DNA of 64,000 nt from Tetradesmus obliquus (taxonomy: Eukaryota > Chlorophyta > Chlorophyceae > Sphaeropleales > Scenedesmaceae): contig CP126199.1 in assembly GCA_030272155.1 (NCBI GenBank), forward strand, positions 2,418,001-2,482,000. The letters are read 5' to 3'. The translations under genes were made by a program, and so were the position numbers. A model generated the notes under the pieces. It was not told where the DNA came from. It searched no databases and saw only the letters and a program-made list of their open reading frames with translations. Of the stretch, positions 48,661-62,248 are shown piece after piece. Position 1 is the stretch's first letter. Each line of letters starts with the position of its first letter.

Positions 48661-51629
48661 TCACTGCTGCAGGCCCCTGCTAGCAGTGCAGCTGCTGCTG
48701 CCTTCAAATGGCAGAGCAGCTGCATGCACAGCAGGTAGCAGTTCAGTACTGCCGCCGCCGCCGCTGCTGCTGCTGCTGCTGCTGCTGCGCAAGCCTAAGT
48801 GAAACTGTCTGCTCGGCAGCTCGCCACAGGCTGCCGACACACCCACAGGTGCACTGGCAGCAGCAGCGCCATGCCCAGCCTGGCCAGCTGCCAGTGCTTC
48901 CAGAGCCAGGCACAGCCTATTCACCACCAGCGTGGTGTGTGTCTCGCTGGGGAAGTAGACAGCTTGGCAGCCTGGGATGCTCTCGTATGCACGCGCCATG
49001 GCCAGCGTCACCAGCGGGTCCTGCAAGCAATGCAAGGAGAAGCTGGATACAATTCAACCCCTATGAACGGCATTTCGGCTCGCTGGGGTAGTGCCTGAGG
49101 CAGGTCAGTCCTGTACTACTTTACTGTATGGTATTGTATTGCAAAACAGCGGCAGCGGCACTTGAGCATGTAGACGCAGCAGTGTGTGCGTGCGCGTCGT
49201 GTACGTCGGTGGCTGTTTTGAGTGCTCCACAGCTGCTCGTGGGCATGTTAGATATGTATTGTCAATCAGGTGCGACAGCTTGGGATCAGAGCTTGGGAAT
49301 GCCGCCTCCCGCATGGTAACGGCACCATAGTCGCTGGCTGAACAGAACCACAACACCTGCACCATGACCCAGAGACCGCAGAAAACGTTGCTGGCTGCTG
49401 GGCTGCCAGCCACCCACCTGCAGGCCGTGCCACAGGAATGCATGCGGCACCTGAATGTCCTGCAGCCGGAAGCCCCAGCAGCGCTGCGCCAGCGCCATCT
49501 CATGCACCACGCCCCAGGCCCCGGCTGACAAGCCCTCCAGCACTGCTGCCCTGATGGCCTGCGCGATGTGCGGCGTGGACTGTGGCAGGTGGTGTTGTGG
49601 GTGTTCGTCCAGGAAGCATGCGTTCAAGGATCCAAGCAGCAGCAGCGGCGGTGGCGGCAATAACACCAGTGATGCGTCAGGTAGGGAGCAGAGAATGGCC
49701 GTTCAGCTGGGGCTGGTGACTTGAAGCCTTGCTGGGTGTCATGGCATCAACATCATGTTTGTGCGGCAGCAGCACTGCACAGGCATGTTCTGTGCAGGCA
49801 CAGGCAGCGCATCAGCAGCAGCTGCCAAGCTGCATGTCAATGTACGAGCAAACAGACAGCACCCACTGCCAGCTGCTGCTGCTACTGCTTGATGCACGCC
49901 ATGTAAGCCCTGCAACACCAACTTCAGCTGGCACCAGCCAGGCAGTGCCATGTCACCTGCAGTGCCTGCTTGTCCTGCGGGTTCAGCGCAAAGCGCTGCA
50001 TGCAGTGCTCGTCCCATGCCAGCCACTTGCCGGTGGCCCTCCACACAGCACGAGCCACACCAGGGCAGCGCCTGGCAGCATCATGACAGGGAACGGGTAT
50101 GGTGGCGGAGGGAGATGCAGGTTGTGATGGATATAGTCCATGCAACAGCAAGGAAGCAGCAGCAGCAGCAGCAGCAGCAGCGGCAGCAGCTGGTGGTGTG
50201 ATAATTAGGTCTGCCTGCGATTGCTGCTGGCTGCTGTGCGCAACACCGATTTCATGATGCAACCATCTGGCCATCAAATAGCATCTGATGCTGCACACAC
50301 AGGTTCACCATCGCTGAATCATGCTATTGCTGGCTGCCAGTTGCTCTGGCTTGCATCTCTGGTTGTTAAACCTGCAACTCCACTCACCTAGCCATCGCCA
50401 GCAGCAGTGCATTTGCTGCTGTCATTCCAGGCCTGGTGCTGCCATCAACAGGCCCCAAGGGGCACAGCAGCCCCAGCCCTGTCACGCGCTGCTCCCCAAT
50501 AAACCTTGCACACGCCGCAGCAAACGGCGCGCCGCCGGACGCCCCTAGGATGCCGAAGCGGCCGATTGCTAAGTGGTCTGAGAGCTGCTGGAGGGCTGAA
50601 GCCCAGTTCTGCAGGCTGTGCTGTGGGGTGAAGGGAGTGCCTCCAAAGCCTGGCCTGTCGACTGCGATGAGCCGGACGTGTAGGCGCTGCGCTGCCTCGT
50701 GCAGCATGCTGCCGCCGATGCGCGAGCCGGGCCTGTTGAGGGGATGGATTGAGTGAGAAAGAAATGAAAATTAAAAGGGACACGACTCATGTCTCAACTT
50801 ACAGTGACAGGAAGAAAGAGGGGAAGACAGCTAAAAGGCATGAAGTGGGCAGGCAGGAGGGTTGGTGCGTGGACACCCAGGCACGTGTTGTGTGGGAGGC
50901 TGGGTGTTGCAGGGTGCTTTGGGCTGCGGAGGGTGTTTGGGTCAGCCGGTGGAATTGGTGGCAGTTTGCAAGCAAATCATTTGCAGAGAAGTGGCTGCCC
51001 TAGTACATGCAGGAGCGCTACATGTAGCACCGCAGCAGTGTTGAACATCAGGTTGTGCAGCTGGTGACCATTGCGTTGCAGCTGTGTGTCACGCCATGCA
51101 GCATGCGTGAAGCGGTTGCCATCAGCTGCAACACGCCATGCTAGTGTTGACGCTAACAACATTGGAGGGCACGCTGGCATGCTAGCCAGCTACTTACCAG
51201 CCATGTTGGTAAAATACTACACTGTCTGAGTCTGGAGCGCCGAACTCGGCGTATGTGAGCTGCTTTATGGCGTTGCTGCCTTGCGTCCAACACTTGTGCA
51301 GCTGCAGGGCAGACACCTGCTGCCTAACAAGCTGCTGCATCCCAACTAGACCCACGGCTAGCCACCCTGGGGACTTGATGGTAATAGAAGAAAAATAGGT
51401 ATTTTACCAGGACCTGAGTCTAAGCAAGCGCATACATGTAGGGTATTTGGCGCCTTGCCTAGGTATGCTTGTGATTCATAACGTTGATCGCATCTGTTTG
51501 CATATCCTCATCAGCTGCACCTGAAAGAGCACCCTCATCACCTTTAGGGTCAACTAAAGGCACGCGGGGGCCTCGGGAAGGTAAAGGCATCAGCATCTCC
51601 TTGATCCTGGTCACCAGGCACGAATTCAT
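48661..51629 (-). CDS. Alpha/beta-hydrolase fold protein
   Basis: Exons 51629-51521, 51366-51198, 50732-50388, 50071-49957, 49579-49418 and 49020-48661 join in phase to 419 residues. The fold is seen in YAEFGAPDSDSVVFYQHGWP and GSRIGG (oxyanion loop HGxPG), AVDRPGFGGT, the nucleophile elbow GASGGA (Ser near residue 146), then HAFLWHGLQDPLV and THTTLV with the likely acid and His. Residues about 37-50 (WLAVGLVGMQQL) form a short hydrophobic segment, not clearly a membrane anchor. The tail is Gly/Ser-rich. The substrate is unknown; relatives include esterases, lipases and epoxide hydrolases. The start is the ATG at 51629; an in-frame GTG lies 24 bases upstream. Confidence 0.8.
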
Positions 51630-52114
51630 GATGCGAGTGTCGTTCTGCCGCACTCACCACTGCAATGCAGACAACAATGTGCACGCCCAAATTTGAAAGG
51701 TTAAGCATGCTGTTGGCGCTACCTTGGAACGGTCTGCAAGCAGAGTGCCTGCCCTTACCCCCTGCGTGCCACGTATTGTGGGCTGATTACACAGCCGTTG
51801 CACGCATGACTGATACAATGGCTTTACAACCAACGTAACTGCATCATTTGGATGCTCGCACATTCCACAACAGGGGACAGGGCTTGCAGAATTGAGCTTG
51901 TCAAGTTGTCAGTCAAGTTGCACTGCACTGCATGGCATGTTGTGGTTCTAGTCTCAGTCTGTTCTCAGCGTAACCCAGTAGGCATTTTAAACAATTGTAG
52001 TTTTATTGCCACTTCCGAGTACGATCGACTGCCCGCTCTTCATCGTAAGCTGCAAGCCACAGGCAGTGTGAGCACCTGCACTTGTTCCGCTTGCCGTGCT
52101 GTCACGATCACATC
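51630..52114. promoter_or_regulatory. Divergent region between hydrolase and SEH1
   Basis: These 485 bases separate two start codons facing away from each other and probably contain both promoters. No named motif is recognised. Confidence 0.4.
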
Positions 52115-52356
52115 ATGCATCAAGGAAGTAGAACGTGTCAGATAAGCAGCGAAGGCGCTGTTCTCGATGCCTGCTACACTCTAGCTGGTGACAAGGTAGC
52201 CACCTGCAGCAGTACAGGAGCCATCCAGGTAAACAATACAAGGTATTCTGCTAGCCGTGCTTCTGATGACAATCCTAAGATAGAATGGCATGTGGGTCGT
52301 CTACATTGCAAAGGGTGCTGTGCTGGTCTCTACAGCCGCTGCGTAGTGACAGCGAA

Positions 52357-52414
<58 letters not shown>

Positions 52415-54750
52415 AGCAGCAGGCACAGCAACCAGCAGCAGCGGCACCTGGCTTGCGCCCGACATATGTAATTTGTGTTTTGCTACGTGACGTTCAGGTG
52501 TGGTCATGTGAAACATCAGAGGCATCCTGGGATCTGCTGCATGTAGAAGAGGTGCGGAGCATACACAGCATAAAAAAAAAGCCATACTTGCCAGCCCAAC
52601 TGCAAAGAACAGAAGCAGCGGCAGCTGCGCTAGTGCCAGCAAGAGCGGCCAGTCAGATGCTGCTTGTTCACAGCAGTACATTGCTTGGCAGTAGGCCATC
52701 CGCACAGCAGCAGTGCCTGCTTCAACCTTTGGATGTGATGCAGCAGAGCTCAGCTGTGCCTGTGTGCACAGCAACTTGCCTCCTTTTACCGGCTTACCTG
52801 CACCATCAACACATCAGCATGTCTTGCTTTGTCAGCTTGTCACCTACCAACTCTAGCATCACAGCAAGCTGTAGTAGCATCACACGTCACTGCAGCTGAC
52901 ACTACCTATTCTTCAACTAAATGTAAATGTTGAATTCCATGTTCTGTGTGTGGTGCAGCTGCCTGATCAGCCCACCCTGCTGGCCTGGTGCCATCCTGAG
53001 CATGGCCAAGTGCTGGCAGTCGGCACTAGCAGCGGCACAGTGCACATCCTGCAAGGCCCACCCCCTTCCAGCAGCAGCACCAGCAGCAGCAGTGAGAACG
53101 GCAACAGCAGCAGCCAGCAGCAGCACAGCAGGGAGGGCTGGGGATTGACTGGCAAGCTGCCGCGGGGGCAGGGAGCAGTGATGTGAGTGAAAGGAGGAAT
53201 GATTACAGTGCACAGTTAGTAGTTGCTGGCTGGCTGATCGCGCTGTCCTGCGCAGTGTGCGCAGCACAAGGAGTGCTTGTTACACACCACAGAGCAGTGC
53301 AGGCGTTGACAATGATGCATGTTGGGGCGCTCACTTTATAAAGTGTGTGTAGACATGGTACTGTCTGTAGAAATGGACAAAAAAGAAGAGGATGCACTGC
53401 AATGGTGCAGCAGCTGTTACAGCTGGTACAAGCAGCAGCGCTTGCACGCAGCCAATGTGCATGTTGTTTGCGTGGTATGTGCTTGCCGTATGCATGAAGG
53501 AAAGTGCATGCACATGTTGCATGCTCCCTGCATGCGCGCTGGCAGTGCCTTTCACGTGTTGTGTTGTGTGCTGATGCCGGTTACGGTAATGTGCCATCCT
53601 CTGCTGCTGCCATCCCTTGCACGGCCACATTGCTCTTGCAGCGCGCTTGCATTCGCACCCAGGCAGCAGGGTCTCGTGCTGGCAGTTGGCTACAGCAGCT
53701 CACCAGCAGCAGCAGCGCGGCTGGGCAGCAGCCTCGGCAGCAGCAGCAGCGTGCTGCTGTTCGAAGCTGCGGGAGTGGTCAGGCAGCAGCTGCAGTGGAC
53801 GCTTCTAGGAAAGATCCAGGTGTGTTGAGCAATGGAAGTGTCTGCGTGCTTTTCAGCTTAGCCTGTGCTGTTCTGTTGGAACATCGTTGCCTTCCTGGGC
53901 AAGCACAAATCTTCTTGTGCGTGGGGCACACATCTGCTGCTGCATGTTTTGCATGCAGATGCTCAGGTGCACATACTGCTGCTGCTTGTCCCACTGCTGT
54001 GTGTGCAGCTGCCTGTTGAGGCTGACAGCTGCAGCAGCTTGTGCTGGCGGGAGGCGGCAGCAGGCCTGCCGCCGCTGCTGGCGGTTGGCCACAGCAGGGG
54101 TGGCGGCATCTGGGCCTACCAGCAGCCCAGCATGCGCTGGAAGGTGCGCTTTATATACGATGGTGTTGAGGGGGGCTGGGGTTTGGGTTGGCGAGCCCCG
54201 TTTCCCAAATGTGACAATTCATTCTGATGCAGCAAGGCCAAAGTATAAACGATGATATGCATACACACAGAACTTGCTGCAGTGACTCAGCAGCATGCGA
54301 TTGAAGGTGAGTGACATGCACACATTCACCATGTGTTGCAGCGGCGGTGCTGTGGCGTTGGCTTCGCCGGGGATGACCCGATGCATCTGGGCCTACCAGC
54401 AGCCCAGCATGCGCTGGAAGGTGCGCGCCATACACACATGCAGCGTGTAAACGGATGTATGTATACAGCTCCTGGACTCGGAAGTAAGCATGCACCGTGT
54501 TTTGCCGCGGCAGTGCTGGGGTGTCAGCATCTGCAAAGGTTGACCATATGCACTGCATCATTGTGCCACGCATCAAGTTTGAAATGCACCAGCAAACGTC
54601 GTGTAGCAGCACACTGCAGCCTGACGAACAAGGGTCGTTTGTTATTCACTAATTACCACTGACCATCACTTCTCATCCTTTGTGTTTTGATATCCTTGAA
54701 TGTCCTGCGATCCTGCAGGAGCTGTGCTCTCTACCAATTCCTGCAGCCGC

Positions 54751-54785
<35 letters not shown>

Positions 54786-55834
54786 TGCAGGCAATGCACT
54801 GGGCACCAGCCCTCAGCCGCCCCCGGGAGCTGCTTGCCGCATCTTTCGGCAGCACTGTGGCCCTCTACAGCCTCACCCCTGCAGCTCCACAGAATAACAC
54901 TGTTAGTAACAACACCCTGCAGCAGCCAGGTCAGCAGCAGCTGGCAGGCCTGCAGGTAGAGCTGGTGACGGTCATGGAGCACCCTGCTCCGGTGTGGAAG
55001 CTGGAGTTTAATATGATTGGCAATACGCTGGCCTGCAGCTTGGATGGAATGCCGGAGGTCTGGTTCTGGATGCCTGTGGGGATGCAGAGGCTGGAGGGGC
55101 TTGCAGAGTGGAGTGTGGTGTCAAAGAGTGAGTTGGGTGCGGCTGGGGTGCTGTATTACAGACTTTTCGTTTGTTGTAATCCTAGCAGGAAAGATCTTTT
55201 CGATGACCACTTCGTTCGACTACTTCCATCTGCTTTACATGCTGAAAACTGTGCAAACTCCATGTCAACAGAGGTGGGGGCTGCACGCAGCGTGGGAGTC
55301 GTGGCAGAGGGTTGTTCAGCAGTAGCACCTTGCAGCTGGGTGTGTTGTTTCGGGTTGCAGGGGAGCTGCAGGGGGCTTGGGTTGGGCTGTTGTACAGCTC
55401 AGCATGCAGTGCCGCTGCAATGCTGCAGCTGCGGTAAGGCATGCAATGAGCTGAAGCTGTGTCTGTTGGTAGTTTGCTTTGTGAAGGTACGCAGAGGAAA
55501 AATTATGCACAGGACCCTCATAGTGCACCACCCCACACGTATGCTATGCAGACACCACTGCAGTAGCCAGCTCAGGTTTGGGCTGGGCTGATACTGAGAT
55601 TTCTCTAATTAGTACTACAAACTGCTCCGTTCAGTGTGACAATTTGCATGTTTGGCGCACTGCCATATGGCATGCATCCTGCCATGATGCGACTGCCTTT
55701 CCTGTCCGTGTTGCTGACAAACCAACCCTGCTATTGCTGCTATTGCTGCTGCTGCTGTTGCTGCTGCTGCTATTGCAGTCAAGGGCAACCCAGAGGCCAA
55801 GGCACAGGCAGCAGATGATCACATGCTGGACTGA
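52115..55834 (+). CDS. SEH1: Nucleoporin SEH1-like WD40 protein
   Basis: Exons 52115-52228, 52498-52551, 52959-53182, 53642-53819, 54009-54143, 54719-55127 and 55779-55834 join in phase to 389 residues. WD40 blades are visible: ACYTLAGDKVATCSSTGAIQ / VWSCE, LAWCHPEHGQVLAVGTSSGT, IALAFAPRQQGLVLAVGYSS, MHWAPALSRPRELLAASFGS, and the final PVWKLEFNMIGNTLACSLDG. The order and the blade CWREAAAGLPPLLAVGHSRG fit SEH1, of the Y-shaped nuclear pore subcomplex and the GATOR2/SEA complex, better than SEC13. Inserts of Ser (exon 3) and a CAG-coded Gln run (exon 6) lie between blades. The start ATG at 52115 follows an in-frame TTG only. Intron 1 contains a long CTG tract and the last acceptor follows CTG repeats. 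Confidence 0.78.
52360..52444. repeat. Long CTG tract in SEH1 intron 1
   Basis: About 19 CTG triplets in a row are followed by CAG triplets, making a potential hairpin-forming CTG/CAG junction. It ends about 50 bases before the exon 2 acceptor at 52497. Confidence 0.9.
54378..54425 (+). repeat. Echo of SEH1 exon 5 3' end
   Basis: GCATCTGGGCCTACCAGCAG and the following bases to GCTGGAAGGTGCGC repeat the end of exon 5 (54100-54150), about 278 bases into the intron. Confidence 0.88.
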
Positions 55835-56718
55835 TAAGGGGTAAACACTGGTAGTACGGCGCAGCCTGCTGCGGCAAGGCTGCATGGCAAACATAAATGC
55901 AGGTTTTTTGTGCCAAAGCTGCCGTTTGCGATTTAAGCGGTCAGCTTGCGACGCATGATCAGGATGCAGCAGGGCAGGTAGTGCCAGATGGATGCGGCAT
56001 ACAGGGTGAGGTGTCCCTGCGGGAACATGTGGCACTGCTGGTTGCTGGCCACTGACTGCCTCAGTGAGGCCAACAGTGACGACAGGCTTTTGGCGGGGGT
56101 GCCAGCAGGAACTCTCTGCAATGCATTCTGTTGCTGCACACTGTTGTAGTGTAGGGTGTGGGCGCGTGACCACTGTCTGGTTGCTCAAAATGGCTGTTTC
56201 GACGTCATATGCGTTGGGATGCAAATACTCCGGACAGCTGGCTCAGCGCAGCTCTCTTGCTCTTTGCATTGATCCCCCACCTTGGCCGAGCATGGGGACT
56301 GCGAATGCATGTCGCTGTTACAGTTGCGTGTGTGCGGTGAGCAATGGCTCGGCAATGCACGTAGAATGTGTCATGACAAGCAATTTTCCTACCACATTGT
56401 CGACACTGTCGGAGGTGCTTCAACTAGGCGGTGTCAGGCGTCTTTATTGAGATGTTCGACAACACAAGTGAACACCCCGCATCCTTGAGGGTTCCTTGTG
56501 TCAGTGCCACCCTGAGCCTGCCACATCCCCGCACACCACAGCTAAGCGTAGCATCAAACAAACAAGTGAGATCGTGATTTCTGTTGTTAATTCCTCCGGC
56601 CTTCTAGCCGCACGCAACTTGGCTTTGGCCCGAAATTCCAGAGCGTTGGTTGTGAGAGCGTCTCCCTAGGCCTGGCGTAACAGAACTCATAGCATTATAT
56701 CGTCGGAGCAGCTTCACC
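55835..56718. other. Intergenic region, no gene seen
   Basis: SEH1 3' flank and upstream region of the next plus-strand gene. No exon-like frame with consistent phase is found. Confidence 0.45.
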
Positions 56719-57735
56719 ATGCATTGGTGGCCTTCGCTGCCGACAGCGCCAGAGCAGCAGGCAGTCTGCAACGGTGCCAGCCCAGCTCCTGCGTTGCCGC
56801 CTACTCCTGTGGTCCAGTATGATCCAAGTCTCTGGGGAGGTGCCGGGTACGGCTACAAGCCCTCCTTTGGGGCGCCATGGCTCTCCCCAAGCCCCCAGCC
56901 CATCAGTAACCCCCTGAGGAAAATCAGCAGCGAACCTGCACTGGACAAGCTGCCAGACAGCAGAGCAGCAGCTGACCTGCTCAATCCTGCAAAGGAGAGG
57001 TGAGCATCGTGCGAAGCAAGCTGAACAGCAAGCTGATGCAGCCATGCGGCTGCCTCGGTTGGCTGGGTTGATAATTGGTGTGCTGGCGGCGGCAGCTGCA
57101 GCCACCAGCAGCCCCAGCAACAATGCAGGCTTCGCATGGAACATGCAGCATTCATACTGGCACTGCAACTCCACTTCAACAGGGGAAGCTGATGTGCATG
57201 GCTGCGGTGTATGCCCTGGTTTGCCGGAAAGTGCAGCAGGGCGAGCTGTGCGTGAGGGGGTGGTGGTGTCCGCAGGACACCTCGCCTTTTTTCAGCTGCA
57301 GCTGGCCTTGCATCAGCAAATTGTAGTTCACAGCACAGTTGGTCAAGTACACTGCTACGAGCCTTGCCATGCTGCCACCACTCACAGAACATCCCTCGTG
57401 CGCACCATCTGCTCACTTCCTCACCCAAACACAGGTCTGGCATCCAGAAGCCTCCCTCAATGGATGACATGCACGCCGGCAATCAACAGCAGCAACCAGG
57501 CAACAGCAGCAGCAGCAGCAGCCGGCAAGTGCCAGCCAGTGCTCCATCCTCATCCAACAATTTGCAGCAGCTCGGGCATCAGCATACACCCCCACACACA
57601 CAGCCACCAGCAGCAGGCACACCAGGCATGCCACCCCTGCCGCCCTCAAGTGCTGGCGGCAGCAGCAGCGGCGGCGGCTGGCTGCGCACGCGCAGGGTCA
57701 GCAGCAGCATACACATCGGCATGGCGGCAGCATGA
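56719..57735 (+). CDS. Low-complexity Pro/Ser/Gln-rich protein of unknown function (193 aa)
   Basis: Exons 56719-56999 and 57435-57735 join in phase to 193 residues. The N-terminal half is Pro/Gly-rich (YDPSLWGGAGYGYKPSFG) and leads to a charged stretch with LRKISSEPALDKLP, which looks like a phosphorylation-type RKxSS site. The second exon opens SGIQKPPSMDDMHAGN, then becomes Ser/Gln/Pro-rich, and ends with RTRRVSSSIHIGMAAA. There is no signal peptide or membrane segment. It is likely disordered; I do not recognise a family. The ATG at 56719 is the first in frame. Confidence 0.5.
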
Positions 57736-60700
57736 CTGCCTGCGGCAGCACTGCCAGCAACATACCCGGTGAGGTTTCATGCAAGCTGAGTGTACTGGCG
57801 ATGGATTAGGAGTGTGGCAGTGCAATTGGTGGCTGTTGAGGGTGTTGTCTTTGAAATGGCAGGGCTGTCAGCTGCTGCTGATAGCAGCGGTGCAATGTTT
57901 GATGAAGGCCTGGCGGGCTGCCGTGTGAAGCAAAGCAGAGGCAGTGGCTGTTATGCTACAGCAGCATGTGGCTGCAGCGGCACTGCTGTGCAGCCGCATG
58001 TTGTGCTGCGTGTTGTGCCTGCATGCGTCAACCAGGGCTGGGGCTGCTGTTTGAAGCATCTTGCTGGCTGCTGGCTGCATTGCAGATCAGGCTGTTGCGC
58101 TTGCTGCGGCCTTGTAGTGTATCAGCAGCAGCAGCAGCACTGTTGGTGGTTGCAGCAGCTGTTTGTGTTCAAGATGACGTCGCTGCCACAGGTGGCGCAT
58201 ACTTGGCGACGGAGTTTGCATTCTGCATGATTGCAGCGGTGCATGTGCATTGTGCATGCACCAGCTGTCGCGGGCGTGTGTGAGTGTGCCTTGGGACAGT
58301 AGCGCTTGTGCCCCTGGCCCACACGTGTGTTTGTGTTGAGGGCGGGGGTGTTGTGTGTGCGTGCTCTCGGTGCGCCGCTGCAGCAAGAGGCGAGGAATCA
58401 GGCCCACACCGTGTCAGTGCGGTTGAGGAGCCATGTCGTGTGCGACCCATGTCGTGTGCGACCCATGTCGTGTGCGACCCATGTCGTGTGCGACCCATGT
58501 CGTGTGCGACCCATGTCGTGTGCGACCCATGTCGTGTGCGACCCATGTCGTGTGCAGGTTGGCTTATTGGCTTACAGGCTTGCAGCCGCATTTGCCATAG
58601 CAGCAGGCAGCAGGTACTGATATGCACTGAGCTGGGCTGGGGTGGTGAGGCCGGCTGGGGTTTGTGGGTTGTTTGGGGTGGTTGTTTGGGGAGGTTTCAG
58701 GAGGAAGAGCGGAGTAGTAGGGACGGGTGGTGGGGGCGGGTGCATGCGCGCATGGCGCTGCACCTGCTGCTTGCACTGTTGGGTAGCACTGCTGTAGGTG
58801 TCCTGTATTGAATGCAATCCTCCTGTCTTGGCGATCACTTGCAGCAGGCAGGCGGCCATGACGCGCCTGCCTGCCGCCGCGCTGCTACATCCAGCGACGG
58901 CGAACAAGAAAGAAAGGAAAGAGGAAAGAGGGAGCGCTGCAGCTCAGCATGAAAGAGGTGCATGTCGCCTTTGCGTCGTTTGTATGTGCGCCTTGTCCTT
59001 TTGCTGACTTCCCGTATGTCATTGGTTATGTAGCTACCGTATGTCTTGCATGTACCTCTATGTACCTGCAGCATTGTGCTTTTGCTGTTTTGCTGGTGTC
59101 TGGTGCACCTTTGGCATGGCCTGCAGCATTCGGGCAAACAGGCGGCTGGTTATGTGGCACATGTTTGTGACGTCATGCTGGCGTGCTCGACAGGTTTAGC
59201 TGTTGTGTGGTGTCAGCAACACAGCATGGCAGAGGGCTGCTCAATGGGTGCCATTGCAGCAGTCCGTGTCAATGCCGCTGCATAGACTGATGTCTACCAG
59301 CCACTCATGTGCTCATGTGCACGACGCTGACAGTGCTATGTACAGCCTTTGTGCATTTTTTGTTCTCTGATGTCACAGGCGCTCTTTGGTGTACTTCAAG
59401 ATGTGCCAGTATGTGGAAAGTTTTGTGCGGCATGTTGACATGCTGACTTGGCAAGCCGCAGTGTACCTGCTTGCGTTGACAACAGATTGGCCTTTGGACT
59501 TGAGACTGAAGATTGTTGCGCTGCAGCTGGTTGTTTGCATTTGAATGTGGCAGTTGTGCTGTCTTTTGACTGCTGCCTGGCTGGCACTTAATGCAGTCAG
59601 TGCAGTGACTTCTTGATGGCAGGGTTTGTTAGCGTGCACATCACATGCTGTTTGCTGGCCTAGTGTTGCGTTTCTGCAATTGTGTTTGGCTGCTGGCAGT
59701 GCAGCCCGGCAGCTGCTGCTCGCCCAGTGCTAGATCATCATCATCATCATCATTGTCATCAAAAGTACGTACTCTGGTACACCAATCAAGCCACCCAGTG
59801 CTTGACGCATGCCATGACACATGCATGTGATGTGCGAGCCTGGTTTGGCACGTGCATGGGGCCAGTCATGAGTCCTCTGCATTTAGGGCGAAGACGCTGC
59901 ATGGCACGCCTCGCGAGCGAGCGGAGTCTGCCCGTCCAAATCAGTCTATCAGCGGATGCCGCATGGCATAGTGCCTTGCTGGTTTGTCTTGTGATGCTTT
60001 GTGAGTTGAAGGTGTGGCGTGTCTGCATGGCTACTTGGCTTTGTTGGGAGCAACACCATGTCGGCAACTGCTGGCAAGTACACAGGCGGCATGCAACAGC
60101 CCGTCACGCCACAGCCAAGCCAGCTGTTTCAATGAGGCATGTGCAGCTTGCATGTCTTGCTACTTTGTGTAACTTTGTACCCAATCCTACTCCGCCTGAA
60201 TATCTTCTGCACTACGTCCGGCTCCCTTGCTGCCACTGTCGGCTTGGCAGTCTGTGTGGCGTGGCATCGCTAATGGGAAGCCCTCACAGGACCTGCAGTC
60301 GTCATGCCCATCAAAGTAGTCCCTACTCTATAACAACGGCGCGGCATCGCAAAAGGCGGCCCTCAAAGGAACGAACGAACAATTTCTCCTCGTCGTAATT
60401 CTGTGAGTCCATGACAATCGTAGCCGTGACTTGAGATTACTGCCAGCCGCCAGCTGCAGCAGCCTGCACAACTTACACAGCGCTGCTAGCAGGCGTCTGA
60501 AGTCAGACACGCAGCTGAGTCTGGCCTTCTAGAGGCTGAGTGTTTGAACAAACGACCCACTTGCCGCACAGGGCTGCAGCCACGCCGTGGAACACGCCAG
60601 TATGCAGCCCGCCTGCCCATATCGGCCCATGCATGGCCCTGCCTGCTCAGCTTGCCCAGACAGGAGCTGCTGCACCTGCAGTGGGTCATGGCAGCCGGAG

Positions 60701-61861
60701 AGAGACACTGCAGCGCCTGTTTGGCCCTTCAAAATCCACCCAGCAGAATATGTGTTGCTGGCTCAGGCTGCAGGCATCCCCATTCCAAGCCTCCAAACCT
60801 GCAGATGTTCTACCAGTCAGTATGATACTAGGTTAGTAAAGGATGGCCTGCATCGTGCTGCATGTGCAGAACGTAGGCACGATGCATATTGCACAATGGT
60901 TGGTTTGATAACGCTGCAGGCCCGTAGGCCAGACCCTGCTGACAGCATACCGAGCAACGTTGCCAACGTGGTGGTTGCCCATTCGCTCTGATGGCAACAC
61001 AATAAACATCCATGCCTGACAGGCTCTCAGACGCATTTGTAGGCCATGCCATGCACTACTGAGGGTGGCCTGCCCAGAACATGTTACTAAGGAGACACTT
61101 TCACACATTGCACCATTGCATGCACCAATCCTCACGGTTATGCCTGACGCCGCGAGGCGCTAGACGCAACAGTGCTTCAACCAAAGTCACACACGGTGCA
61201 GGCCGCAGTGCTGCACCCAAACAAGCATAAGAAACTGAACATTGGACATGATCACGTCACACCTTGGTGAGTGCCTGACACTTTGTGTTGCGCTGTTCCA
61301 CAGACAGACACATGGATCGCAGGCAAGCATCACATGTCTGTGCGTGAAATCGCGGGAGCGTCCGAGCATTTGGGGCGCTAAGCTGATGACTGACAGCGAG
61401 TTCATGGCAGCATCACAGCCTTATATGATGATTATACAACACACACCAAACATGGCTCGGCAGCATGATCGTTTTCGGCAGCAGAAAGCAACACTGCTGC
61501 AGCACTGGCATACACGAGCACAATCTGCCGCTCTAGACAGCATGGCACCACGGGCACGTGCGTGCTGCAGGTGTATAAGTAATTCATGCTTCCAGCAGCT
61601 TGCACAATTCCATCAGTGCCGCGGCGGCACCTCACAAGATGCAAACCATTGCCAAAATGCGTCACAACCATTACAAGCGACCAACCAGGCAACAGCCACT
61701 TGCAAGATCATCACAAGCACCATGCATCAAGCAATGCTGCCAACTTGGCACGCATCGCCACACTGTACACCATACCAATGCACTGCTTGCAATCAGCTCA
61801 CTTGTAGGGTTGTTCACTTCACAATTGACTGCATTCACATCCCCAATATCAGCGTAAGTAT
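57736..61861. other. Long region with no supported gene
   Basis: About 4.1 kb of moderately repetitive DNA. It holds the 16-bp array at 58432-58555 and a short ATC run near 59731. Frames here either start with non-ATG codons, lack splice partners, or are open on both strands. A minus-strand TGTAA at 61671-61675 may end the permease transcript. Confidence 0.4.
58432..58555. repeat. 16-bp minisatellite, about 7.75 copies
   Basis: The unit CATGTCGTGTGCGACC repeats from 58432 with a constant 16-base step and essentially no change. Sixteen is not a multiple of three, and no gene is supported here. Confidence 0.95.
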
Positions 61862-61867
61862 TTACAC

Positions 61868-62205
61868 TTAGCGGCCGTGTGCGCCTGAGCCGGTGCCAGC
61901 AAACGGCTTAAAGTGGCTGGCAGATGCAATGATCGTCTCCACGGACCCGATTGTTGCCAGCACGGCCACAACACACATAATAATATTGGCTGCGTTCATG
62001 GCCCACAGTTTGGGGCCGGTGGGCTTGTAAACTGCCTTGAACATTGCGATAGGGTAGTAGATGGCAGTGGGCCAGAAGGTGAGCGCGCCCACCAGGCCAA
62101 CCTGCAGCAGCAGCAGCAGCAGCAAATGCAGCCGTGAGTTTGGGAGTGAAAGTGGTAGATGACGGTGGGCCAGAAGGTGAGCGCGCCCACCAGGCCAACC
62201 TGCGG

Positions 62206-62248
<43 letters not shown>

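Noticed and set aside
52115-55834. Assignment as SEC13 instead of SEH1
   Set aside because: Length and the blade with CWREAAAGLPPLLAVGHSRG fit SEH1 better, though a profile search would settle it.
60328-60991. Overlapping frames suggesting a gene near 60.5 kb
   Set aside because: The minus frame starts at GTG, plus frames are open in all three phases, and no domain is visible.
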